Shown: positions 16,469 through 24,175 of the stretch, piece after piece
How the letters are laid out: every line of letters begins with the position of its first letter
Position numbering within the stretch: the stretch's first letter is position 1
Assembly: GCF_003843875.1 (NCBI RefSeq)
Contig: NZ_RKRF01000010.1
Coordinates: 124,001-188,000 of the forward strand
Reading direction: 5' to 3'
Source: Aquisalibacillus elongatus
GTDB lineage: Bacteria; Bacillota; Bacilli; Bacillales; Alkalibacillaceae
Length of the DNA stretch: 64,000 bases
Notes under the pieces: generated by a model
What the model was told of the DNA's origin: nothing
Seen by the model: only the letters and a program-made list of their open reading frames with translations
Database searches by the model: none
Made by a program: the position numbers and the translations under genes

Positions 16469-16669
16469 TCACGCAAAAACGCTTGTTAAACATATATATG
16501 CATTATTTTTTGATTTGGCATTTTGGTATGTAACCGCCCCAACAATACAAGCAGGGACAATGCTCCATAAAAAGTAACCCCACTCTTGAGTGATTAAAGA
16601 TAAGATCAAAAAACATAATGGCACACCTGTAATAACAGCAATTGATAGAATCACTTGATACCTCTTCAA
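16469..16669 (-). CDS. Small two-helix membrane protein
   Basis: A 66-residue hydrophobic protein with helices at about residues 5-26 (VILSIAVITGVPLCFLILSL) and 32-50 (YFLWSIVPACIVGAVTY). I do not recognise a family. The frame may begin at GTG 16678, but GGGAGG overlaps that codon. The same SD is 7 bases from TTG 16669, which is preferred. An alternative frame (16503-16685) has poor composition and is rejected. It lies between hsp20 and the hydroxyproline island, with no evident link to either. Confidence 0.55.
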   Translation of the reverse strand: MKRYQVILSIAVITGVPLCFLILSLITQEWGYFLWSIVPACIVGAVTYQNAKSKNNAYICLTSVFA

Positions 16670-16707
16670 ACGTTTCACCTCCCAATGTTTCGGTAGTTGT
16701 ATGTATG

Positions 16708-16723
16708 CATTATCGAAATAATG
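16708..16723. promoter_or_regulatory. Candidate upstream activator site for the sigma-54 promoter
   Basis: CATTAT and ATAATG are perfect arms around CGAA, about 80 bp before the -24 box at 16805. That distance suits an enhancer-binding protein site. No clear copy was found at the other two promoters, so this is tentative. Confidence 0.3.
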
Positions 16724-16804
16724 ATTCTTCTATATATAAAAACATAACTTTTTTATAATAACTTACCAACATATAATTAGGTTTCAATTAGCTTATAAAG
16801 AATC

Positions 16805-16821
16805 TGGCATGAATTTTGCAT
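16805..16821 (+). promoter_or_regulatory. Sigma-54 (-24/-12) promoter of the deaminase/dehydrogenase operon
   Basis: TGGCATGAATTTTGCAT fits the TGGCAYR-N4-TTGCW consensus completely. The expected start near 16833 leaves a leader of about 135 bases. Two further copies with the same spacing occur at 21208 and 22945. Confidence 0.85.
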
Positions 16822-16866
16822 AATACTTAGTAAATACACTTATGAAAGGAGTGGAGAGCAAGTGTG

Positions 16867-16893
16867 TAGTTAAATGGCTATACCATTTTACTA
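16867..16893 (+). other. Hairpin in the leader of the hydroxyproline deaminase operon
   Basis: TAGTTAAATGG and CCATTTTACTA pair over 11 bp with one mismatch around a 5-base loop, about 75 bases before the first gene. There is no T tract, so it is not a terminator. It may affect RNA stability or translation. Confidence 0.4.
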
Positions 16894-16967
16894 CTAGAAT
16901 GATGTGTTTAATTTTCTGAACAAGTGTCTAAAAATCTATACACAGTGCATTGAAAGGAGAATGAGTT

Positions 16968-17849
16968 ATGGCAAAGTTTAATGGGGTTTTTGTTGCATTG
17001 ATAACACCTTTTAAAGATAATTATGAGGTGGATTATACCCGTTTGTATGAGTTATGTGACTGGCTAATTGAAAATGGTGTTGATGGGTTAGTTCCTGGTG
17101 GTTCTCTTGGTGAGTACGCAACGTTAAAGCATGACGAAAGAGCAAAAGTAGTGGAGACAGTTGTTGAAGCAGCGGGGGGACGTGTTCCAGTAATGGTAGG
17201 TTCAGGTGCACCATCTACAGATCAGGTAGTTTACTGGGTAGAACATGCTAAAAAAGTTGGTGCAGAAGGTGTTATGGCACTACCTCCAATTAATTATAAT
17301 CCTTTAAGGAATGAAGTTATTGAACATTTTAAAGCTATAAATAGCGTTGGTTTACCTATTGTTGCTTATAATAATCCGCACGATTATCCGGTTGATTTAA
17401 CACCTGATATATTAGCGGAATTGTCACAGTTAGAAAATGTTATAGGAGTTAAAGAGTTTACAGGTGATGTTAGACGTGTTCACGAAATATTAGATAAAAC
17501 CGAGTTAGAAGTTATGATTGGAGTTGACGATTTAGGATTAGAAGGACCATTACTCGGGGCGACAGGGTGGATTGCAGGAGTTCCAAATGCGTTACCAAAA
17601 GAAGGAGTTGAACTATTTAATTTAGCTAGGGAAGGTAGATTGGAAGAAGCAATGGAATTATACAAGCGACTACTCCCTCTTTTTAAATATGATACAAGCC
17701 CTCAGTTAGTTCAATCCATTAAATATATGAACGAATTGGCAGGTATGCCAGTTGGTCCAACTAGACCCCCAAGACTACCATTGAGTGATAAACATTATGA
17801 AAATGTAAAAATAGCTTTTGAGAACGCAGTTGGCACAGTTAGTAAATAA
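16968..17849 (+). CDS. Probable Delta1-pyrroline-4-hydroxy-2-carboxylate deaminase (DapA family)
   Basis: A 293-residue TIM-barrel of the dihydrodipicolinate synthase/N-acetylneuraminate lyase family. The Schiff-base Lys is near 162 (IGVKEFTGD), the catalytic Tyr near 134 (YNNP), and the carboxylate-binding motif GGSLGEYATL near 45 is intact. Family members next to a hydroxyproline epimerase and a D-hydroxyproline dehydrogenase deaminate pyrroline-4-hydroxy-2-carboxylate to alpha-ketoglutarate semialdehyde plus ammonia. The next gene uses that product. Function here is assigned from context; sequence alone could also be a sugar-acid dehydratase. It is first in a sigma-54 operon, with AAAGGAG upstream. 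Confidence 0.8.
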   Translation: MAKFNGVFVALITPFKDNYEVDYTRLYELCDWLIENGVDGLVPGGSLGEYATLKHDERAKVVETVVEAAGGRVPVMVGSGAPSTDQVVYWVEHAKKVGAEGVMALPPINYNPLRNEVIEHFKAINSVGLPIVAYNNPHDYPVDLTPDILAELSQLENVIGVKEFTGDVRRVHEILDKTELEVMIGVDDLGLEGPLLGATGWIAGVPNALPKEGVELFNLAREGRLEEAMELYKRLLPLFKYDTSPQLVQSIKYMNELAGMPVGPTRPPRLPLSDKHYENVKIAFENAVGTVSK

Positions 17850-17871
17850 TTATTATATGCGAGGTGGAAAA

Positions 17872-19308
17872 ATGGAGACAAAAAACTGGATTAATGGAGA
17901 ATGGGTGACGCCTAAAAATGAAAAAGTAGAAGCTTATAATCCAGGTAAGTTAAGTGAAAAGGTAGGAATCGTAAATTTTTCTGATTCTAGTGATGTGAAA
18001 AAGGCAGATATTGCTGCAAATTCGGCACATAAAGAATGGAAAAATTTAAATCCTAATGTTAGAGGAAGTTACTTATCTAAATTAGCTGATATCTTTGAAG
18101 AGAATCTGGATGAATTGGCAGAACTAGCAAGCCGGGAAATGGGTAAACCTATTGGAGAGATGAAGGGAGAAGTCAATCGTGGTGTAAATCTATTTAGATA
18201 TTATGCAGCTGAGGGCATGCGTTCTGATGGCAACATTATTCCGTCTTCAGATACTGAAGTTCTTCAGTATTCACAAAGAATTCCTTTAGGTGTTGTTGGG
18301 ATTATCACACCATGGAACTTCCCAGTAGCTATTCCTATTTGGAAAATGGCTCCAGCGCTCATTTGCGGTAACACAGTGATTTGGAAGCCTGCAGAGAATT
18401 CTGTGTTAACAGCGACTAAAATGGCTGAGTTATTTGAAAAAGCAAACCTACCAAAAGGTGTTATTAATTTGTTGATTGGTAGAGGTAGAGATATTGGAAA
18501 CAAAATATTAGAAGAAGCTAATATTCAATGTGTAAGCTTTACAGGTTCTAAGGAAGTTGGAAAACACGTAGCTGAGGTTTGTGCAAGACGTAATATCAAA
18601 TACCAGACTGAGAAGGGCGGCAAGAATGCCGCGATAGTGATGAAGGATGCTAATTTAGATAAAGTAGTACCAATTATTCTAAGCGGTGCCTTTAGGTCAG
18701 CTGGACAAAAATGCACAGCAACTGAACGTATTATTGTAGAAAAAGAGGTATTTGATTTACTAAAAGCAAAATTAAAGGAAGAAGTCACAAAAATAAAATT
18801 AGGCTATCAACTTGAAGGTGACACTTATTTAGGTCCAGTTGTATCAGAAGATCAATATAAAAAAGTGACTTCATTTGTCAATCTTGCTAAAGAAGATGCA
18901 GAAGTAGTAGCAGAAGGGAACAATAATGTAAATCTTGAGGGTTATTATGTTAACCCGTTAATTGTAACAGGGTTAGACAAAGACCACTCGCTATTGAAAG
19001 ATGAAGTTTTTGGACCATTATCTGTAATAGTTCCTGTTAGCGATTATAAAGAAGCTATACAATTGTGTAACGATAGTGAATTTGGTTTGAGTGCCTCCAT
19101 ATTTACGAACGATTTGAATAAAGCGCACGCCTTCTTAAATGAAGTAGAAGTTGGTATGGCCAGAGTCAATCAAGAAACAGCAGGTGTCGAGTATCAGGCA
19201 CCTTTTGGAGGTTTGAAAAATTCAAGCTCACACACGCGTGAGCAAGGGCAGGCAGCGCTTGATTTTTATTCTGAAATTAAAACTTGTGCTATTAAATATT
19301 CCTTATAA
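17872..19308 (+). CDS. Probable alpha-ketoglutarate semialdehyde dehydrogenase
   Basis: A 478-residue aldehyde dehydrogenase. The general base Glu is near 247 (EKGGKN) and the catalytic Cys near 281 (GQKCTATER). The NAD(P) motif FTGSKEVGK is present. It follows the DapA-type deaminase after 22 bp and would oxidise alpha-ketoglutarate semialdehyde to alpha-ketoglutarate, the last step of hydroxyproline breakdown. The open frame reaches back to 17818, inside the preceding gene. GAGGTGG 4-10 bases before ATG 17872 marks the true start. A strong terminator ends the operon. Confidence 0.85.
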   Translation: METKNWINGEWVTPKNEKVEAYNPGKLSEKVGIVNFSDSSDVKKADIAANSAHKEWKNLNPNVRGSYLSKLADIFEENLDELAELASREMGKPIGEMKGEVNRGVNLFRYYAAEGMRSDGNIIPSSDTEVLQYSQRIPLGVVGIITPWNFPVAIPIWKMAPALICGNTVIWKPAENSVLTATKMAELFEKANLPKGVINLLIGRGRDIGNKILEEANIQCVSFTGSKEVGKHVAEVCARRNIKYQTEKGGKNAAIVMKDANLDKVVPIILSGAFRSAGQKCTATERIIVEKEVFDLLKAKLKEEVTKIKLGYQLEGDTYLGPVVSEDQYKKVTSFVNLAKEDAEVVAEGNNNVNLEGYYVNPLIVTGLDKDHSLLKDEVFGPLSVIVPVSDYKEAIQLCNDSEFGLSASIFTNDLNKAHAFLNEVEVGMARVNQETAGVEYQAPFGGLKNSSSHTREQGQAALDFYSEIKTCAIKYSL

Positions 19309-19341
19309 AAAAAGCTAGGCTTAACTGCCTAGCTTTTTTTA
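19307..19341. terminator. Bidirectional terminator between convergent hydroxyproline operons
   Basis: AAAAAAAGCTAGGC and GCCTAGCTTTTTTT form a perfect 14-bp stem with a 6-base loop. It serves the plus-strand dehydrogenase and the minus-strand oxidase operon, whose stop codon lies in its right flank. Confidence 0.92.
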
Positions 19342-20568
19342 AATAATGAACGATTCTTGATTATTAGCAAAGTATTCATTCCAATATTTTTGCATCTTTT
19401 TTCTCCCATTTTGAATATGTGGGTGAAATTGAATTGGGTTTTCTTCTCTGATAATTCGAACCTGTTTAATGGCCTCCTCTAGTTCAAATTCGAAAGCAGA
19501 ATTTAATGTGTTATTAACGATTGACAATCCAGCAACAGTACCTTGAGCTGCCGCAACTTTTGCACCCTCAATACCGGTAATGTTACCCGCAACAAATAAA
19601 CCACTTAATGGCGTTTCCATTCTCTCGTTATGTAATGGAACATAACCACCTAATTCTTCAATCATGTAAAACGGACAACCAGCAATGGCAGCTAGTTCAG
19701 CTAGTGGATAAAGACCACCCGATATACATACAAAATCAACTTCAATTGATTTTTCACTTTTTGGTATGATTTGCCCATAGTCGTCAACGTTTGCAATAGT
19801 AACTCCTTCTACTTTATCAGTACCATAAATTTGAGTAACAGCTTTCTTCAGTTGAATAGGAATATCCCACATTTTGATTCCTTTATTAGGGTAAAATTTT
19901 AATGCTAGTTTATTGATTAATTTATATTTCATTAAATTGCTTCCTATCTTAATTATGGGAGATGGAGACAAATGGGAAACATGTAATAAGGAATTAACTA
20001 CATTTTTGGGAATAGCATAATCATGGTTCATTGAATTTATTTTTGGTAGTGTCATAGATTCTACACTGATGTTGGCAAGCTTTAACTCTTGGGCAATGGC
20101 TGCCGAGAGTACATTTACACCTATAATGATCCCTTTTTCACCTGGTTTCACCCTTTGTACATTTGTCATCACTTGTGCTGCTCCTACTGACATTACGCCC
20201 GGGAGAGTCCATCCTGGGACAGGAGCTGGTGATTCCGCAGCTCCAGTTGCTACTAGGAGATTATTAGCTTGTAAGGTTTCCATATTCGTAAAAACATTCC
20301 ACTCTGTTCCTTGTCGTTCTATATTTATTACAGGTACACTGAGTTTAAGTTGGACTCCAGAGTTGATAGCTTGGTTATATAATTTATCTGATTCTTTTAT
20401 TCCATTCCACCAGCTGCCATCAGGTTCTTCATATAATTGACCAAGTAATCTGCCACCAGGTTTGTAATATTCATCTATAACAACAACATTCATTCCATGT
20501 TTAGCACAAGTGATGGCAGCTGAAAGTCCAGCGGGACCGGCACCAATTATGATAACATCATTTGTCAT
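19339..20568 (-). CDS. D-hydroxyproline dehydrogenase, FAD/NAD(P)-binding alpha subunit
   Basis: A 409-residue flavoprotein. The FAD-binding motif IIIGAGPAGLSAAI is at residues 6-19, with DEYYKPGGRLLGQL after it. The middle ATGAAESPAPVPGWTLPGV and the C-terminal GLFVAGNITGIEGAKVAAAQ complete a pyridine-nucleotide-disulfide-type fold. It corresponds to the alpha subunit of hetero-oligomeric imino-acid dehydrogenases such as HcnB or LhpE. GGAGGGAGAAAC sets the start at 20568, an 11-bp overlap with the ferredoxin-like gene. With 20558, 20896 and probably the DAO-type 22991 protein, it should oxidise cis-4-hydroxy-D-proline and pass electrons to the respiratory chain. Confidence 0.85.
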   Translation of the reverse strand: MTNDVIIIGAGPAGLSAAITCAKHGMNVVVIDEYYKPGGRLLGQLYEEPDGSWWNGIKESDKLYNQAINSGVQLKLSVPVINIERQGTEWNVFTNMETLQANNLLVATGAAESPAPVPGWTLPGVMSVGAAQVMTNVQRVKPGEKGIIIGVNVLSAAIAQELKLANISVESMTLPKINSMNHDYAIPKNVVNSLLHVSHLSPSPIIKIGSNLMKYKLINKLALKFYPNKGIKMWDIPIQLKKAVTQIYGTDKVEGVTIANVDDYGQIIPKSEKSIEVDFVCISGGLYPLAELAAIAGCPFYMIEELGGYVPLHNERMETPLSGLFVAGNITGIEGAKVAAAQGTVAGLSIVNNTLNSAFEFELEEAIKQVRIIREENPIQFHPHIQNGRKKMQKYWNEYFANNQESFII

Positions 20569-20899
20569 GTTTCTCCCTCCAATCTTTAACAGGGGTTGGT
20601 AGTACATCTTGACTTTTTATGACCATCCCGTCTTCGATTGGTGTTATGCAAGCTCTGACGCCCTGCTGATGATTAACGTTAACTCTACATTCAAAACATT
20701 GACCAATATTACAGTACAAACCATGAGGTGTGCCGGTTTCTTCATGGTACCTTAGGGTTCTGATTCCATTAACTAGAAGTGCCGAGGCAATTGTATCACC
20801 TTCTATTCCAATATATTCCTCAGAGTTAAAAATAAAAGTTATATTCTTCCCATCTTTATAATCCTCTAATAAAGGGTGGTATTTAATTCGTTGACTCAT
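20558..20899 (-). CDS. D-hydroxyproline dehydrogenase, [2Fe-2S] ferredoxin-like subunit
   Basis: A 113-residue protein of the Fer2_4 type found as a separate subunit or N-terminal domain in sarcosine/opine/hydroxyproline oxidases (HcnA/LhpF-like). Four cysteines that can hold a 2Fe-2S cluster lie in LYCNIGQCFECRVNV and GVRACITP. The beta-grasp strand FIFNSEEYIGIEGDTIASAL precedes them. It overlaps the neighbouring genes on both sides (4 bp and 11 bp), indicating translational coupling and fixed stoichiometry. It is expected to relay electrons within the dehydrogenase complex. Confidence 0.87.
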   Translation of the reverse strand: MSQRIKYHPLLEDYKDGKNITFIFNSEEYIGIEGDTIASALLVNGIRTLRYHEETGTPHGLYCNIGQCFECRVNVNHQQGVRACITPIEDGMVIKSQDVLPTPVKDWREKHDK

Positions 20900-21171
20900 G
20901 TTTCATCACCCCCAAGATCTCCAAAGTGTACAGGTCTTATTGGAGGTTGGTATTTCAAAGTTACTAAACCAAGTTGTTCTTTGTTAGGTAGGTATTGGCG
21001 AGGGATAGATTCAACCATATTGCGGCAAGTCCTTCCGCCACAGTAACCCATGCCTGCTCGGGTTCTTAATTTTAGTTCTCTCGCAGAACATTTGTGTTTT
21101 TCAGCTGTTTCAATCAATTCTTCATAAGTTACCTCTTCACATCTGCATATAATCATGCTTTTATCAGACAA
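20896..21171 (-). CDS. D-hydroxyproline dehydrogenase, BFD-like [2Fe-2S] subunit
   Basis: A 91-residue protein with a bacterioferritin-associated-ferredoxin-like fold. The cluster ligands are IICRCEEV (Cys9, Cys11) and GMGYCGGRTC (Cys44, Cys49). In related oxidases this domain is fused to the C-terminus of the alpha subunit; here it is a separate gene at the head of the operon. The start is TTG 21171 with AGGTGAG well spaced upstream. The -24/-12 promoter at 21208-21224 leaves a leader of only about 25 bases. Confidence 0.85.
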   Translation of the reverse strand: MSDKSMIICRCEEVTYEELIETAEKHKCSARELKLRTRAGMGYCGGRTCRNMVESIPRQYLPNKEQLGLVTLKYQPPIRPVHFGDLGGDET

Positions 21172-21207
21172 GAATACTCACCTCAATTAGCCTTTTAGCT
21201 AACTGTT

Positions 21208-21224
21208 ATGCAAATTTCATGCCA
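21208..21224 (-). promoter_or_regulatory. Sigma-54 promoter of the dehydrogenase subunit operon
   Basis: Minus strand TGGCATGAAATTTGCAT, the same 17-bp pattern as at 16805 and 22945. It lies between the regulator's 3' end and the first subunit gene. Confidence 0.85.
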
Positions 21225-21237
21225 AACCAGAAGTGTT

Positions 21238-22836
21238 TTATAATTTGATACCCAATTTCTTGATGCGATTGTACAATGTAGCACGCGTAATACTTAATTG
21301 TTCTGCACAAGCTTGTTTATTTCCGTTCGCTTTGTTTAATTCGGATATAATAATGTCTCTTTCATAGTTCTGTAACTGTTCGTTTAGTGAGAGTTGATTA
21401 TTATGGTTTGTGTTATGGTTAGGTACAGCTTTTGGCTTTGTTGTGCTGTGTTCAAAGGGAAGGTCATCAATACTGACTTCTCCATCTTCTGCAAAAACCA
21501 CAAGACGCTCAACAACATTCTTTAGTTCACGAATATTTCCCGGCCAGTTATGGTTTAATAATGCTTGCATGACCATTTGAGATACGCCTTTTATTGTTTT
21601 GTTATATTTAATAGAGGTTTCATGTAAAAAGTAATGAGTTAATTCGATAATGTCTTCGGGTCTAAGCCTTAAAGGTGGTATCTCAAGACTCACAACATTT
21701 AATCTGTAAAATAAATCCTCCCTAAATTCACCTTCATCAACTAATGTTCGTAGATCCCTATTTGTAGCCGCAATAATTCTAAAATCCACTTCAATTTCTT
21801 TAGTCCCACCTACACGATAAAACTTTCTCTCTTGAAGTAGTCTTAACATTTTTACTTGCATATCAAGTGGCATTTCCCCAATTTCATCCAGGAATAAAGT
21901 ACCACCTTTAGCTAATTCGACTTTACCTTTTTTACCTTTTTGATCTGCGCCTGAGAAAGCTCCTTTTTCATACCCGAACATCTCACTCTCAAATAGAGCT
22001 TCTGGGATGGCGCCACAGTTAATGGCGACGAAAGGTGAAGAACTCTCTTCTCTTAAATTGTGTATGGCTTTAGCGAATAATTCTTTACCAACTCCACTTT
22101 CTCCATGAATCAGAATATTAGTGTTTGTTTTTGCTGCTTTTTTTGATAAGTTTATCGTTTTATTAAGGACAACACTATTACCTCGAATAATCTGAAAGGG
22201 GTCCTCTTTTGGTAAATATTTATTAACCTCTTTTTCAAGGTTAAAAACTTTCTCTGATGCATTGTATAATTCATTATACATTTTGATTTGGCTAGTAATA
22301 TCGGTCTCGGATACAACTGCACCTATAATATCATCATTTAGATGGATTGGGTTGGAGTTAATCATAACAACTAAATTATCTCTAGCTTCGTGTTGGCTAT
22401 GATAGAGTGAAGTGCCGTTTTCAATTGTTTCTAATACTTGTAGTTTATCTGGTGAGAAAAAATCTGTAATAGGTTTACCTAAAATCTCTTCTTTTTTAAT
22501 AGAGAATATATTTTCTGCACCTTTTGTCCAAATCATAACATTCTTATCTTTATCGATAACCGTGCAGGATTCATCAATTGTCTCCAAAACTGTATGAAAG
22601 TAAGCTTTTATGTGTTGTAGCTCTTCTAGAAGTAGTCCGCTTAGCTTTTTTAAGTTAACAAATCCAGAATTCTTGCTTTCTTCATCCTCAAAATAGACGT
22701 TTTCGCCATCTTGTAATTTAGTAATAATTTCATTCAAACTGCTATTATTGTTAGCGTTTACAAAATTAGAGATATTCTCTTTAGGTTCTAAGCAGCTATG
22801 AAAATGCCTCTTGGAGTTCATAAATAAATTTGTCAT
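21238..22836 (-). CDS. Sigma-54-dependent transcriptional activator (PAS-AAA+-Fis)
   Basis: A 532-residue enhancer-binding protein. An N-terminal segment of about 70 residues precedes a PAS domain (about 75-187, with TVIDKDKNVMIW). The AAA+ domain has Walker A GESGVGKE near 245-252, the sigma-54 contact loop as GAFSGA (292-297, usually GAFTGA) and Walker B GGTLFLDEIGEM. A Fis-type helix-turn-helix (KQACAEQLSITRATLYNRIK) ends it. It lies between the two divergent sigma-54 operons and should activate all three -24/-12 promoters. The PAS domain may sense hydroxyproline or a pathway intermediate. AAGGGG sets the start at 22836. Confidence 0.93.
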   Translation of the reverse strand: MTNLFMNSKRHFHSCLEPKENISNFVNANNNSSLNEIITKLQDGENVYFEDEESKNSGFVNLKKLSGLLLEELQHIKAYFHTVLETIDESCTVIDKDKNVMIWTKGAENIFSIKKEEILGKPITDFFSPDKLQVLETIENGTSLYHSQHEARDNLVVMINSNPIHLNDDIIGAVVSETDITSQIKMYNELYNASEKVFNLEKEVNKYLPKEDPFQIIRGNSVVLNKTINLSKKAAKTNTNILIHGESGVGKELFAKAIHNLREESSSPFVAINCGAIPEALFESEMFGYEKGAFSGADQKGKKGKVELAKGGTLFLDEIGEMPLDMQVKMLRLLQERKFYRVGGTKEIEVDFRIIAATNRDLRTLVDEGEFREDLFYRLNVVSLEIPPLRLRPEDIIELTHYFLHETSIKYNKTIKGVSQMVMQALLNHNWPGNIRELKNVVERLVVFAEDGEVSIDDLPFEHSTTKPKAVPNHNTNHNNQLSLNEQLQNYERDIIISELNKANGNKQACAEQLSITRATLYNRIKKLGIKL

Positions 22837-22944
22837 GTGACCAACCCCTTTAGGTATGTAAAAAAATTTATACACTACATAAAATAATTTTTACACAAAG
22901 AAATAAATTATTCAATATATTCAGAAATTTAAGGGTGATTTTTT

Positions 22945-22961
22945 TGGCACGGATATTGCAT
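22945..22961 (+). promoter_or_regulatory. Sigma-54 promoter of the oxidase/epimerase/transporter operon
   Basis: TGGCACGGATATTGCAT, followed by AATACTTA exactly as downstream of the 16805 promoter. The expected start near 22972 leaves about 20 bases before the first gene. Confidence 0.87.
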
Positions 22962-22990
22962 AATACTTAAGTGAAGAGGGGGGAGAGAAG

Positions 22991-24175
22991 ATGAAAAAAG
23001 CCACACATAGTGATGTGCTGGTAATCGGTGGAGGAATTATGGGAGCAGCTATTTCTTATTACGGAACTAAACATGGATTAGATATCACTATAGTTGAAAA
23101 AGGTGAAATAGCCAGTGGAACTTCATCAAGGTGTGATGGTAATATCTTGGCTATTGACAAAGATCCTGGATTTGATAGTCAAATGTCACTTAAGAGCCAA
23201 CAATTAGTTGAACAACTTAACAAAGAGTTAAAAATCCCTTTTGAATATCGAAACCCCGGAAGTATTTTGGTCTGTGAAAATGATTTGGAGATGGAAGCAG
23301 CACAAAAGTGGGTAAAGCAACAACAAGAAGCTGGATTAGACTTTAATATGTTGGATCGAGAGGATTTAAGAAATGAATCCAAACACTTTGCTGATGACCT
23401 CTATGGTGGTTTGGAATGTAAAACGGATTCAACCGTCAACCCTTATATGTTTACCTTTTCCATGTTTGAAGAAGCCGAAAAACAAGGAGCAAAAATTCAT
23501 AAGGACACAGAGGTTAAGCACCTTTATAAAGACGCTGATGATCAATTTATTATTGAAACAAATAAAGGCAAATTCACTGCAAATAAAGTTGTAAATGCAG
23601 CTGGTGTGTGGTCACCATATATTGGAGAAATGGTAGGGGTTGATATTCCGATAAAACCAAGAAAAGGACAGTTAATAGTAGCTTCTAGACAAGAGGCTGT
23701 TGGACTTAGGAAAGTCATGGAATTTGGTTATTTAATCTCAAAATTTGGTGGAGAAAGACAGGTTGATACCTTAACTGAACAATATGGAGTGGCTTTAGTT
23801 TTTGAACCTACTGAAAGCCAAAATTTTCTCATTGGTAGTAGTAGAGAATTTTTAGGGTTCGACACAGTCGTCAATCACCAAGTTACTAAACTAATAGCTA
23901 AAAGAGCATTACGGTTTTACCCAACAATGGCAGATATGACAGTGATTAGAACATACGCAGGTTTAAGACCTTGGACTGAAGATCATCTCCCTATTATTTC
24001 ACATGTTGATGAAGTACCAGGGTTCTACATAGCAGCAGGGCATGAAGGAGATGGGATAAGCTTAGCTGCTATTACCGGGAAAGTTATGGAAGAGTTACTC
24101 AATGAGAAGCCAACATCCATACCTATTGAACCTCTACGATATGATCGTTTTAAAGAGAGGGTGGAATATACGTGA
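22991..24175 (+). CDS. D-hydroxyproline dehydrogenase, DAO-family FAD beta subunit
   Basis: A 394-residue flavoprotein of the DAO fold. VIGGGIMGAAISYY at residues 11-24 binds FAD, then IVEKGEIASGTSSRCDGNIL. The C-terminal motif TYAGLRPWTEDHLPI with GHEGDGISLAAITG completes the fold. It resembles the beta subunits of HcnC/LhpB/OoxB-type dehydrogenases, which hold the substrate-binding flavin. It is separated from its putative partner subunits by the regulator gene but has a matching promoter. Its stop overlaps the GTG start of the epimerase. Whether it acts with 19339-21171 or alone is inferred. Confidence 0.85.
   Translation: MKKATHSDVLVIGGGIMGAAISYYGTKHGLDITIVEKGEIASGTSSRCDGNILAIDKDPGFDSQMSLKSQQLVEQLNKELKIPFEYRNPGSILVCENDLEMEAAQKWVKQQQEAGLDFNMLDREDLRNESKHFADDLYGGLECKTDSTVNPYMFTFSMFEEAEKQGAKIHKDTEVKHLYKDADDQFIIETNKGKFTANKVVNAAGVWSPYIGEMVGVDIPIKPRKGQLIVASRQEAVGLRKVMEFGYLISKFGGERQVDTLTEQYGVALVFEPTESQNFLIGSSREFLGFDTVVNHQVTKLIAKRALRFYPTMADMTVIRTYAGLRPWTEDHLPIISHVDEVPGFYIAAGHEGDGISLAAITGKVMEELLNEKPTSIPIEPLRYDRFKERVEYT

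Noticed and set aside
16503..16685. Alternative 60-codon ORF over the small membrane protein
   Set aside because: Overlaps in another frame, has no membrane or domain pattern and a badly placed SD.
19339..21171. Glycine/sarcosine oxidase or hydrogen cyanide synthase (HcnAB-like) as the function of the oxidase subunits
   Set aside because: The folds are the same, but epimerase, deaminase and semialdehyde dehydrogenase under matching promoters fit D-hydroxyproline dehydrogenase much better.
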